DNA of 53,466 bases, taken from the NCBI GenBank assembly GCA_030615025.1, contig JAUXAB010000018.1:1-53466 (forward strand). Reading direction: 5' to 3'. This DNA comes from Phycisphaerae bacterium. GTDB taxonomy: Bacteria; Planctomycetota; Phycisphaerae; Sedimentisphaerales; Anaerobacaceae. The first letter of the stretch is position 1. Each line of letters opens with the position of its first letter. Positions 39,046 through 47,566 of this stretch are shown here, one piece after another. The notes beneath the pieces were generated by a model, which ran no database searches, was not told the DNA's origin, and saw nothing but the letters and a program-made list of their open reading frames with translations. A program made the translations under genes and the position numbers.

Positions 39046-40263
39046 ATGCATATCTTGTATATTCATCAACACTTTGCTACGCCTAAGGGCAGCACAGGGA
39101 CCCGGTCCTATGAATTTGCCCGCCGGTGGATAAAATGGGGGCACAAGGTAACGGTGCTTACAGGAAACTACGATATCGGAGGGCTGCAAGTAGGCCGAGG
39201 AGCAATTCAGAGACAGTCAATTGACGGGATCAATGTTATTGTAGTGGCTGCCAAGTATAGTAACAAACAATCTTTCATCAGGAGAGTTATCTCCTTTTTT
39301 TCTTTTTTGCTGTTTGCAACCTATGTAGGTCTGAGCGAGCAGGATGTCGACGTCGTATACGCAACCAGTACACCACTTACCGTAGGTATCCCGGCTATGA
39401 TTACAAAATGGCTGCGGCGGAAGCCGTTTGTTTTTGAGGTGAGAGACCAATGGCCTGAGATACCAATAGAAATGGGGATTATCAGGAATAAAGTTCTGAT
39501 TAGTGTTCTTTTGTGGTTGGAGCGGTTGATTTACGAGAATTCCGAGGCGATTGTTGCACTTTCTCCCGGGATGGCCGATGGTATAAGAACGGTACTTAAA
39601 AAGGAGAAACCCATAGTGGTTATCCCGAATAGTTCTGACACGGAAATGTTCCGGCCGGATATAGACGGTTCTGCAACCCGTCAAGAGAAAGGATGGGACA
39701 GCAAGTTAGTTCTGTTGCATTTTGGAGCGATGGGCAGGGCGAACGGTCTTGAATTCGTCATCGAAGCTGCAGACAGGCTCAGAAGTAACACTGAGGTTCA
39801 CTTTGTGTTGGTGGGAGAGGGTAGTGAAAAGGCGTCACTAATTAAAAAGGTTGAGCAACGTGGTTTAAAGAATGTTGACATATTGGATTCAGTGCCCAAG
39901 GTAGAGTTAGTCAAGCTTGTTGCCGCCTGCGACATATCAATGGTCATTTTTGCCAATTTCTCCATATTGGAGCACAACTCAGCAAACAAATTTTTCGATT
40001 CGTTGAGCGCCGGCAAACCGGTTCTGTTGAATTATTCCGGCTGGCAAAGAAAAATCCTTGAAGACAATGCTGCCGGCTACGGTTGTAGTTTGTACAATCT
40101 TGATGAGTTTGTTGAAAAGGTGTTATACCTTAATTCGCACAGACAACAACTAAAGCAAATGGGTGGGAACGCCAGGCGAATTGCAGAAGAAAAATTTGAT
40201 AGAGATAATTTAGCGAACCAAGCTCTTCGAGTGTTAGCGTTGATTTTCGAAAAACAGGGGTAA
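39046..40263 (+). CDS. glycosyltransferase, GT4 family (WbuB-like)
   Basis: The protein of about 405 residues starts MHILYIHQHFATPKGSTGTR, the usual opening of WbuB-type enzymes that transfer amino sugars in O-antigen synthesis. Later segments include FEVRDQWPEIPIEMGI, ALSPGMADGI, HFGAMGRANGLEFVIEAADR and FFDSLSAGKPVLLNYSGWQ. I chose ATG 39046, since an 18-residue upstream extension (open to 38992) lacks family similarity. It is 3 bases upstream of the formyltransferase gene, so the two are almost certainly one transcript. Confidence 0.9.
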   Translation: MHILYIHQHFATPKGSTGTRSYEFARRWIKWGHKVTVLTGNYDIGGLQVGRGAIQRQSIDGINVIVVAAKYSNKQSFIRRVISFFSFLLFATYVGLSEQDVDVVYATSTPLTVGIPAMITKWLRRKPFVFEVRDQWPEIPIEMGIIRNKVLISVLLWLERLIYENSEAIVALSPGMADGIRTVLKKEKPIVVIPNSSDTEMFRPDIDGSATRQEKGWDSKLVLLHFGAMGRANGLEFVIEAADRLRSNTEVHFVLVGEGSEKASLIKKVEQRGLKNVDILDSVPKVELVKLVAACDISMVIFANFSILEHNSANKFFDSLSAGKPVLLNYSGWQRKILEDNAAGYGCSLYNLDEFVEKVLYLNSHRQQLKQMGGNARRIAEEKFDRDNLANQALRVLALIFEKQG

Positions 40264-40266
40264 ATT

Positions 40267-41112
40267 ATGAAAAGTTGTGTAATAGACCGATGCGTACTCA
40301 TAACCAACGGCAACTTAGCGGTCATGGTCGCTTTAGCCCCATGGATAAAAAAATACAGGAACAACATTGTTAAGATTTACATAACCCATAGGTTGCCGGC
40401 TGAAAAAAGCAATATCAAAGGCCTTCTTAGAATGCTCTATAAAAGCGGCTGGGATTACACATATCTCAAGCTATGGGTTAACAAGATTGCTCCACTAATT
40501 GTTAAATTAAAAGGGTGGCCCGCAGACTTAGCAGATTATATTTCCAGAGCAAAGTTGGATATCCCCATCGAAAAGGCCTACTCCGTTAATGAGCCCCGCG
40601 TCATAGAAGAGATAAAAGGTATGGGGACACAGTTGTTGATATCGTATGCGGCAACAGAAAAATTCTGCAATTCATTAATAAATGCACCTCTGGTCGGTGC
40701 TATTAACGTACACCCCAGTCCATTACCCGCTTACGCTGGACTATCTCCTTATTTCTGGGAACTCTATAACGAGGAACCAAATTACGGATTTACATTACAC
40801 AGGATTGTATCCAGGTTGGACGCAGGGCCTATTATCGAGCAGTTGATAGAGCAAGCCGGTGACACTCGGACAGTCTTGCGTATAATAATTAGAATGACCG
40901 AAGTTGCCTCTGAGATGTTGACAAGATTCTTCGAAGGAACAACTGGTTTTGATAGACAATGGGACCAGGACCTTAGCAAGCGGTCATACTTTAGGCACCC
41001 AACGCGCGCACAGGTTAAGGATTTCAAGGCCAGAGGCTATCGGATGCTTGACTCTGCCAGTAAGGCTCATATGCTTGAAAGAGTACAAGAAGTATCCGAA
41101 GAGTTAAAATAA
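40267..41112 (+). CDS. formyltransferase-fold enzyme (sugar N-formyltransferase-like)
   Basis: The 281-residue protein has the methionyl-tRNA formyltransferase core: AINVHPSPLPAYAGLSPYFW with the catalytic Asn and His, and SRLDAGPIIEQ with the catalytic Asp. These three residues transfer a formyl group from 10-formyltetrahydrofolate. At this length, and inside a polysaccharide locus, it more likely N-formylates an amino sugar (as VioF, ArnA-N and similar enzymes do) than Met-tRNA. Direct coupling to a WbuB-like transferase, and the amino-sugar trio at 16440-19267, fit this. The actual sugar is inference. Confidence 0.82.
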   Translation: MKSCVIDRCVLITNGNLAVMVALAPWIKKYRNNIVKIYITHRLPAEKSNIKGLLRMLYKSGWDYTYLKLWVNKIAPLIVKLKGWPADLADYISRAKLDIPIEKAYSVNEPRVIEEIKGMGTQLLISYAATEKFCNSLINAPLVGAINVHPSPLPAYAGLSPYFWELYNEEPNYGFTLHRIVSRLDAGPIIEQLIEQAGDTRTVLRIIIRMTEVASEMLTRFFEGTTGFDRQWDQDLSKRSYFRHPTRAQVKDFKARGYRMLDSASKAHMLERVQEVSEELK

Positions 41113-41129
41113 GACGGTATGAATCAATG

Positions 41130-41810
41130 TCATTTAGAAAGGGTTACGAAGTAATCCATTCCGGCCCCAGGTATCTTTTCAATTTTCAGATTTGAAAATC
41201 CAGCAACTTTTGACAAATCTTCAATTTGTTTGGGCTCGTAGAAGTATACCGGGCATCGCTTAAGCCAATAGCGAAACTTCCGGAGAGGAGTTCGGAACCA
41301 ATGTTTACTCGGAAAACTCAAGACGGCACGATCCGTGACCTGTTGAGCCAAAACAGTCAAGAAGTTGAGCGGGTCTGCAATATAGTCCATAACGCCCATT
41401 ACAATGGCATAGTTAAATTTTTCCTGAAGTACATCTTGGGGAAACATGCCCAAAACAAATTGACACCCTTCAATACATCCGGCTGCTTCTGCACGCTGTT
41501 TTGCCAGGTCCAGCATACCTTGAGCCATATCAAGGCCCACTACTTTGCTGCTGCCACGCAGCGCCGCTTCGACTACGTAAGGGCCGGACCCACAGCCAAT
41601 GTCGAGCACGGTCTTATCGACAATTGGGTCAAGGGTCTCAAAAGCCAAGCGGAATCGTTCAAAAATGTCAGAACGATACTTTCGGTCAACCCATTGCATG
41701 AAGCTGCTACGTTTCTTATCATAAAAGGTGTCAAATGAAACTGCTGTCTTGTCAAAATAGGTGCGTACTTTTTGATTATGTTCTTTCCGGCTGTTCAAAT
41801 TTGCTCCCAT
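41130..41810 (-). CDS. class I SAM-dependent methyltransferase
   Basis: The 226-residue protein has the Rossmann methyltransferase motifs: VLDIGCGSGPYVVEAALRG (motif I), VGLDMAQGML (motif II) and a central FNYAIVMGVMDYI. The substrate is unknown; candidates are a sugar unit or a lipid carrier. It overlaps the upstream deacetylase gene by 35 bases on the same strand, so the two are coupled. It is convergent with the formyltransferase. Confidence 0.88.
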   Translation of the reverse strand: MGANLNSRKEHNQKVRTYFDKTAVSFDTFYDKKRSSFMQWVDRKYRSDIFERFRLAFETLDPIVDKTVLDIGCGSGPYVVEAALRGSSKVVGLDMAQGMLDLAKQRAEAAGCIEGCQFVLGMFPQDVLQEKFNYAIVMGVMDYIADPLNFLTVLAQQVTDRAVLSFPSKHWFRTPLRKFRYWLKRCPVYFYEPKQIEDLSKVAGFSNLKIEKIPGAGMDYFVTLSK

Positions 41811-42681
41811 TATATTCCTTCAATACTTCAATTGCAGGGGCGAATTTAAAAACTTTCAATATATGTTTAAGTCTTTTGGCTCCATTCTTACAGTTGTAAT
41901 AATGTCTGAATTTCCTATACACAGATAATCCCGGAATCTGTGGTATAATTGGGCCTACTTCATAGGGGTGAATATAAAACATGGCTGGATGGCCCTGCTT
42001 ATTAAGTTTCGAAAGAAAAATCTTAGTAAGCAGCAATGGATATAACCTGAAGTATCCGCCGCCCCCGAAAGGAACGCGTTTACCGAGTAATTCAATGGTT
42101 GGCAGTGGAAATTCTATTAGGCCGTTTGGGAATCTGTGGATAAGAGTGTCAGCGTCTTTTATACCATAAACATCATGCAGTCCGAATGGATAGATACTTG
42201 AATCATAAACAAAACCCGTTTCTTTCAAGACGTCCAATGCCCAAATTGACGACTTGGTGATCGAGAAGTCGGGTGCTCTGAATCCATAAACTCGTTGACC
42301 GGATACGTCTTCAAGGTCTTTTTTAGCTGCGGTTAATTTGTCTTTAAAGTCATTCTTTTCGAGGCCAACGATGCGAAGGTGACAATAACTGTGGCAGCCG
42401 ATTTCGTGTCCGGCCTCAGCAGTGGCTTTAACAAGGTTTGGAATGTCGGTTGCTATTCTTCCGAGAAAAAAAAATGTGGCTTTTATATTCAACTCCGCAA
42501 ATAATTCAAGAAGAACATGTGTATTTGTTTTGATTTCACAGTTTTGCGTTGTCTCATCAAGGAAATTATCACTTATGGGAAAGCTTTGTGCATTCGATTC
42601 GGCAAAGCCTTCAACGTCTACTGATATTGCGTTGATTACAGGTTTAGACGAAGGTGTCACGGCGTTCACCCGAACTTTCAT
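41776..42681 (-). CDS. polysaccharide deacetylase, DUF3473 (exosortase-associated) type
   Basis: The 301-residue NodB-fold protein has AISVDVEGFAES (catalytic Asp), ATFFFLGRIATDIPNLV, HEIGCHSYCHL (His-x3-His metal ligands), YGFRAPDFSIT and, near the end, FYIHPYEVGP. The last part matches the DUF3473 extension found in deacetylases of exosortase-linked exopolysaccharide loci. It has no signal peptide, so it probably acts on a lipid-linked or cytoplasmic sugar. No exosortase or PEP-CTERM protein was seen in the window. Confidence 0.86.
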   Translation of the reverse strand: MKVRVNAVTPSSKPVINAISVDVEGFAESNAQSFPISDNFLDETTQNCEIKTNTHVLLELFAELNIKATFFFLGRIATDIPNLVKATAEAGHEIGCHSYCHLRIVGLEKNDFKDKLTAAKKDLEDVSGQRVYGFRAPDFSITKSSIWALDVLKETGFVYDSSIYPFGLHDVYGIKDADTLIHRFPNGLIEFPLPTIELLGKRVPFGGGGYFRLYPLLLTKIFLSKLNKQGHPAMFYIHPYEVGPIIPQIPGLSVYRKFRHYYNCKNGAKRLKHILKVFKFAPAIEVLKEYNGSKFEQPERT

Positions 42682-42786
42682 AGGTTTTTATACCAAGACA
42701 GTTGTGTAGTCATTAATAATAGACCGATGTGAGTCATTGTATTGGCAGGTCCTATTTTGTCAAGGTGAATCGGAGTAGCGAGAAGT

Positions 42787-43398
42787 TTGCTTAAACGTAT
42801 TCTTGATATATCGATTTCGCTGCTGATAATGGTACTTTTGTTGCCGGTTTTTGCTGTTATTATTATTGCGATAAGAGTTAGCAGTAAAGGGTCGGCTCTT
42901 TTCAAACAGCAGCGGGCGGGCAAAGATGGGACACCATTTATGTTTTATAAATTCCGCACAATGAAACTCGATGTAGAACCTTTTGGTCCGAGTCCAAAAT
43001 CAGGTGATGACCCAAGACTAACGAGGACAGGAAAATTCCTGCGGGAATATTCGCTTGATGAGCTGCCACAATTGTTTAACGTACTAAAAGGGGATATGAG
43101 TATCGTTGGGCCGAGACCGCTGTACGTTTCGCAGATGGCGGAATGGAACGAACGGCAAAAAAAGCGGCTGCTTGTTAAGCCGGGGCTAACAGGATTGGCG
43201 CAAATATCAGGGCGGGGAGAGCTGACACGTGAAGAAAAGCTCGAACTTGATGTTAAGTATGTGGAAACCGCAAACTTTTGGACGGATATAAAGATAATTC
43301 CGGCTACCGTTATCCAGGTGTTACGGCGAAAAAGTATCTATGAAAAAAAATATTCGCAAACCAAATATACGCGGGGGGAAAATTCTAATCGTGAATAA
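42787..43398 (+). CDS. initiating undecaprenyl-phosphate sugar transferase (WcaJ/PglC type)
   Basis: This 203-residue monotopic phosphoglycosyl transferase opens with KRILDISISLLIMVLLLPVF as the membrane segment. The core motifs RAGKDGTPFMFYKFRTM, SLDELPQLFNVLKGDMSIVG, GPRP and KPGLTGLAQISGRG follow. It moves a sugar-1-phosphate to undecaprenyl phosphate, the first step of repeat-unit assembly. Only the small C-terminal catalytic domain is present, as in PglC. Translation appears to begin at TTG 42787, with GGAG about 14 bases upstream. It is divergent from the deacetylase. Confidence 0.93.
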   Translation: MLKRILDISISLLIMVLLLPVFAVIIIAIRVSSKGSALFKQQRAGKDGTPFMFYKFRTMKLDVEPFGPSPKSGDDPRLTRTGKFLREYSLDELPQLFNVLKGDMSIVGPRPLYVSQMAEWNERQKKRLLVKPGLTGLAQISGRGELTREEKLELDVKYVETANFWTDIKIIPATVIQVLRRKSIYEKKYSQTKYTRGENSNRE

Positions 43399-44632
43399 AC
43401 ATCTCACTGCATCGTTACTTGCGCTGCTCCTGTTGGGTTCAGCAGTTTTGGCTTTAGAGCCAGATGAAATACTAATCATAGCGAACGCAAATTTCAGCGA
43501 GTCTGTCGGCATTGCCCGATACTACTGCGGCAGGCGAGGGGTGCCGGTAGACAATATTTTAGCTCTGTCATTAGGGACCGGGCTTAGTTATACAATCACC
43601 AGAGCCAACTATGAAAAACAGGTGGCTGAGCCGATTCGCAAAAAATTGTCCACCCCTGAATTCGCGGGTAAAATCAGATGCCTGCTGACGACTTATGGCG
43701 TGCCGATAAAGGTAGGAGGGCGAGGGCCATTGAAAGACCAGGAAGACAAACTAAAACAATTAAGAGAATTAGCTGAGCAAGAGAAAAACAAAATTGAACA
43801 GTTAAAGAAGAGCGCCCCTGCCAGCAACAAGCAGGGGTTGGCCAAGCAGAAGAAAAGAATCAATGCCAAACTGGCTCAGTTACAATCCGAAATTAATCGC
43901 ATCACGGGCAAAGAGACAGGAGCTTCGGTGGATAGTGAATTATCAATGGTGTTATTCGGCAATTATAAGCTATACCGGTGGCAGCCGAATATACTAATGA
44001 ACGATGTGTTAGGTCTGAGTTTTAATACGCTTATGGTTTGCCGCCTTGATGGGCCGGACGAAGGAATAGTCAAGGGCCTTGCCGATAAGGCAATAGCAAC
44101 GGAGAAGACGACCTTAACAGGTATTGCTTACATCGATTCACGTGGTATTGCAAGAGACAGAAATCGCTATTCACCCGGCTATTTTGACCAATCTCTGCGG
44201 GACCTGGCGGTGCTTACAAGATTGCGAACGAAAATGACTGTTAAAGAGGAACGAACAGAAAAACTTTTCGCACCTGGCGCCTGTCCCCAGACAGCTATCT
44301 ACTGCGGCTGGTACAGTTTGAAAAAGTATATCGACGCCTTCGATTTTGTCGATGGTGCGATAGGGTATCATATCTCAAGCCTGGAGGCAGCAGGGCTTCA
44401 CGACCCAAACAGCAGTCAGTGGTGTCCGGCCATGCTCAGGGATGGGATAACCGCGACACTGGGGGCGGTGGCTGAGCCATATCTTCATTCATTTCCGGAG
44501 CCGAGGGCATTTTTCCCGGAGCTCTTCAACGGTCGCTGTCTTGTAGAGGCATACTACCGCACAAAGCCATTTAACTCGTGGCAACTGGTTTTGATAGGCG
44601 ACCCGCTGTATAGACCTTTCAAAAAACCTTAA
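43340..44632 (+). CDS. exported TIGR03790-like family protein
   Basis: The protein has about 430 residues. After the signal peptide (LTASLLALLLLGSAVLA) it reads ALEPDEILIIANANFSESVG, ARYYCGRRGVPVDNIL and LLTTYGVPIKVGG. The C-terminus contains GAVAEPYLHSFPEP and LVLIGDPLYRPF. This opening and ending match the uncharacterised TIGR03790 family of exported proteins. A Lys/Glu-rich coiled coil (about 135-180) is inserted in the middle. ATG 43340 overlaps the preceding gene by 59 bases. GTG 43391 is an alternative start and would overlap by 8. The function is unknown. Confidence 0.78.
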   Translation: MKKNIRKPNIRGGKILIVNKHLTASLLALLLLGSAVLALEPDEILIIANANFSESVGIARYYCGRRGVPVDNILALSLGTGLSYTITRANYEKQVAEPIRKKLSTPEFAGKIRCLLTTYGVPIKVGGRGPLKDQEDKLKQLRELAEQEKNKIEQLKKSAPASNKQGLAKQKKRINAKLAQLQSEINRITGKETGASVDSELSMVLFGNYKLYRWQPNILMNDVLGLSFNTLMVCRLDGPDEGIVKGLADKAIATEKTTLTGIAYIDSRGIARDRNRYSPGYFDQSLRDLAVLTRLRTKMTVKEERTEKLFAPGACPQTAIYCGWYSLKKYIDAFDFVDGAIGYHISSLEAAGLHDPNSSQWCPAMLRDGITATLGAVAEPYLHSFPEPRAFFPELFNGRCLVEAYYRTKPFNSWQLVLIGDPLYRPFKKP

Positions 44633-44657
44633 CTGCTGCAGGGTGACAATTTTCCAG

Positions 44658-45401
44658 TTATGCGCCAGTGGGACCCTGGGTTCCGCGGTAGCGAAATAAA
44701 TCGAGCAGGTAGATTGTAATAACGACGGCTGCGATTCCTACAGCGGCGATGATTACACCGTGCAATCTGAAACCTCTGCCGGAAATTATAGAAAATAATT
44801 TTACTGCTAACAGAAAACCTATTGGCAGGGCTGATGCCAGTATTAGCCATTTGAGTTTCGGGGCTTTTATCGGCGGAAAAAGATGCATATTTTGAATCCA
44901 CAGCACAGCAAAAAATCCATAGGCAAATAGATGAAATGCTGCGTTAGTCACCGGCAGCAGGTCAGCCAGATTCGCCCGCGTCAAATTTGTTAGAGCAAAG
45001 ATAGTAATGCCCGTTACCACAAGGAATGCGGGCAAAAATGTGAAAAATGTGAACAGAATTAAGCCTGTAAGCACACCTACCAGGTTTGCGAAAAAATCCA
45101 TAACATCACAGCTACGTCCAGCCACAAAGCTCTGAAGCCACTCGTCAATGACCCCATACCAAACCGTCACCAAAAGTACCCACCAAGCGGTGGCTTTGCG
45201 CCAGTTTACCTTCCTGTCAGGACTGATTGCAAACCACAGCAGAAAAACCAAAGCCAGATAGGCAACGAAGTGGATGATTTTATCAGAAACTCCGGCTTTT
45301 CGAACCAATTGCGGAATTGGTATATGCGCAAGGATAAAGATGATAGGCCAATAAAGCAGCAATGATATGATAATCAGCTTTTGTCGACACGATACAGCCA
45401 T
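44658..45401 (-). CDS. VanZ-like membrane protein
   Basis: The 247-residue protein has the VanZ fold: SDKIIHFVAYLALVFLLWF followed by WYGVIDEWLQSFVAGRSCDV and a DFFANLVGVLTG segment. Three further hydrophobic helices follow, and the extra C-terminal half is unusual for the family. VanZ gives low-level teicoplanin resistance in enterococci, but most homologues, including envelope-locus members, have no known role. It is convergent with the TIGR03790-like gene and lies 140 bases from the LAB_N gene. Confidence 0.82.
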   Translation of the reverse strand: MAVSCRQKLIIISLLLYWPIIFILAHIPIPQLVRKAGVSDKIIHFVAYLALVFLLWFAISPDRKVNWRKATAWWVLLVTVWYGVIDEWLQSFVAGRSCDVMDFFANLVGVLTGLILFTFFTFLPAFLVVTGITIFALTNLTRANLADLLPVTNAAFHLFAYGFFAVLWIQNMHLFPPIKAPKLKWLILASALPIGFLLAVKLFSIISGRGFRLHGVIIAAVGIAAVVITIYLLDLFRYRGTQGPTGA

Positions 45402-45541
45402 TGAGATTGCCTAAGTATCCAACAGTTTTATAAGAAATTACCAAAACAATAATATTTCGATTCTTTTAGGCTAAACTTTGATTTTACCTGATATTTGTTT
45501 ATGATGTAACGAATAGTTTGGTAAAAAATTGGAGAAAAACT

Positions 45542-45889
45542 ATGCTCGATTCAATAATTGAATTTTTCAAAAGTGCGATAACGGAACAGATAGTAGAAGA
45601 TCCCGTCTGGGCAACGACAGCTTTAATTGGTCAGGTGATATTCGGCGGGCGGTTTATCCTTCAATGGATAGTTAGTGAATATAAAAAAAGGTCTCATGTG
45701 CCGACGGCTTTTTGGTTTATGTCACTGGCAGGAAGTCTCATTCTACTGAGCTATTCTGTTCACATAAAAAATCCTGTTTTCATGCTTGGGTTTTCGCTGA
45801 ACACCCTCATATATTTGCGGAACCTTCATTTGATCTATAAGCACGCCAAAAAAAGCGTGGTAACAGTCATCGAAAAGACCGAAGACTGA
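45542..45889 (+). CDS. LAB_N domain membrane protein
   Basis: The protein of about 115 residues contains LIGQVIFGGRFILQWIVSEY, then a Lys-rich loop, then WFMSLAGSLILLSYSVHIKN and MLGFSLNTLIYLRNLHLIYK. This is the lipid-A biosynthesis N-terminal (LAB_N) pattern of three membrane helices. It is usually fused to a glycosyltransferase or encoded next to one. Here it stands alone. A GGAG site precedes ATG 45542. The role is probably in undecaprenyl- or lipid-linked sugar handling, by analogy only. Confidence 0.85.
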   Translation: MLDSIIEFFKSAITEQIVEDPVWATTALIGQVIFGGRFILQWIVSEYKKRSHVPTAFWFMSLAGSLILLSYSVHIKNPVFMLGFSLNTLIYLRNLHLIYKHAKKSVVTVIEKTED

Positions 45890-46030
45890 GGTAGTAATTA
45901 ATGCCGGCAGGACAAACAAATTTGGTATTGGGTTTAATTTTTCAGAAAGGTTTTCTGTTTTTTATTCCGAATGTATAGTATGTAGTATTTGTCGCTCACT
46001 ACTTCAAAAATTTATCTGGAGGACTAACAA

Positions 46031-47248
46031 ATGAAACGCTTTATGATTTTTGTACTAATTTTAGGCGGTTTTGCAGCCCTTTGTTCTGGTCAGCGCAGGC
46101 CTCGTGTTTCGCCACTAAAAATAGTTCAACTTTCCGAGCCGAGCTTAAAAGGGTCGGTCAGTTTCGAGGAGGCGTTGGCCAAGCGCCGAAGTGTGCGTCA
46201 GTTTACCAGCCAACGGCTCAGGTTAGCACAGATTGGCCAACTGGCCTGGGCCGGCCAGGGCATAACAAAACCAGCAGAAGGTCTTCAACCAGCACTTCGA
46301 ACGGCACCATCAGCGGGGGCGATTTATCCGATAGAGTTATACTTTGCCACGCAAGAAGGCCTGTTTGTTTACAATCCCGAGGAGCACAGCCTGGAGCAAA
46401 CCTCTGGCCTGGATGTGCGCGGCAGATTGGCGGCGGCTAACGCACCGTGCAATATTATTATCGCAGGCTCTGAGAGAAAGCTTGCGACCAAATTCCGCCG
46501 TGAAGCCAGAAAATATATGCTATTGGAAGCCGGGCACATCGCTCAGAGTATCCAGCTGCAGGCCGTCTGCCTGGGGCTGGGGTCTGTGCCGATTGGTGGT
46601 TTCGACATAAGGGGTGTCAGCAGAGTTTGCAAGCTGCCGAAGGACCTCGAGCCACTTTATATAATTTCCGTTGGTTACTCGGCTGCTCAGACAACAACAG
46701 AAGAAGAGGAAGCTGGTACGACGGAGCGTCCCAAGACAAAAAGAGCAGTGTTGATTACCGCCAGGGAGGGTTTTCGCGATGAGGAGCTTTTTGAAACAAG
46801 GCGTGTCCTTACCGAGGCGGGAGTGAAGACGGTCGTAGCAAGTACAAAGACGGGAGCTATAAGGGGTATGCTTGGACGCAGGGCTGAGGCAACGATTCTT
46901 GTGAACGACATTGTCGTTGACGACTACGATGCGATAATCTTTGTAGGCGGTGCAGGTGCAACGGAGTATTTCCACAGCCGGGTTGCGTGGACTATTGCCC
47001 GCGATGCAGTGGCTAAGAGAAAAGTTCTTGGTGCAATTTGTATCGCACCGGCGATTCTGGCCAATGCGGGTTTGCTCAACGGAATCAAAGCCACAAGCTA
47101 CCTATCCGAACGAGACAGACTCCAAAGAGCTGGTGCTCTATATACCGGCGTTCTTGTCGAACGAGACGGGCTTATAATAACCGGCAGCGGCCCAATGGCT
47201 GCAATCCAATTCGGCAGAGCTATTGCAGATGCGCTGGCCGGCAGATAA
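46031..47248 (+). CDS. exported nitroreductase/DJ-1-PfpI fusion protein
   Basis: The protein has 405 residues. Residues 1-20 are a signal peptide (LIFVLILGG-like, ending LCSG; the Cys could also be a lipobox). Residues 45-225 are a SagB/ThcOx-type nitroreductase: RRSVRQFTS (FMN), APSAGAIYPIELYF and LGLGSVPIGGFD. A linker rich in Thr, Glu and Lys (226-240) leads to a DJ-1/PfpI domain (241-405) with ITAREGFRDEELFETRRVL and the nucleophile Cys347 in AICIAPAILANAG. A GGAG site precedes the ATG. FMN redox chemistry joined to a thiol/glyoxalase-like domain outside the cytoplasm suggests stress or detoxification work, but the substrate is unknown. Confidence 0.83.
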   Translation: MKRFMIFVLILGGFAALCSGQRRPRVSPLKIVQLSEPSLKGSVSFEEALAKRRSVRQFTSQRLRLAQIGQLAWAGQGITKPAEGLQPALRTAPSAGAIYPIELYFATQEGLFVYNPEEHSLEQTSGLDVRGRLAAANAPCNIIIAGSERKLATKFRREARKYMLLEAGHIAQSIQLQAVCLGLGSVPIGGFDIRGVSRVCKLPKDLEPLYIISVGYSAAQTTTEEEEAGTTERPKTKRAVLITAREGFRDEELFETRRVLTEAGVKTVVASTKTGAIRGMLGRRAEATILVNDIVVDDYDAIIFVGGAGATEYFHSRVAWTIARDAVAKRKVLGAICIAPAILANAGLLNGIKATSYLSERDRLQRAGALYTGVLVERDGLIITGSGPMAAIQFGRAIADALAGR

Positions 47249-47566
47249 TGACCGCAAGCAATAAATACTACCTATGGTGTATCCGAGGATTACATATTTT
47301 GCTACAGTCCAAGCGAGTTGGAGGGAAAAATCACAGGCTGGTTCACAAACTGATTGCAAGTTATTGTTAGGTAAGACTGTGCCTCCATCTGAGAACTCGG
47401 AATGTCTTACACTGGCAGAGTAAGGTGTCTGAAGCTCGTATTGTCCTATTGTTCGTAATCTATGCTGAGGACTACCAAAAAGCCTTGAGATTATCAGGAA
47501 TAGTGATATAGTGTTGTAACATCAGACGGCACGTATGAATATTTGGACAGGAAGGGGTTTTACATA
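47249..47566. other. intergenic region before the propeller genes
   Basis: It contains no gene, RNA or repeat that I recognise, apart from a promoter-like pair at 47485-47512 near its right end. Confidence 0.5.
47485..47512 (+). promoter_or_regulatory. sigma-70-type promoter
   Basis: TTGAGA (47485-47490) and TATAGT (47507-47512) are 16 bases apart, with the start codon 55 bases downstream. The -10 box is good and the -35 box fair. Confidence 0.45.
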
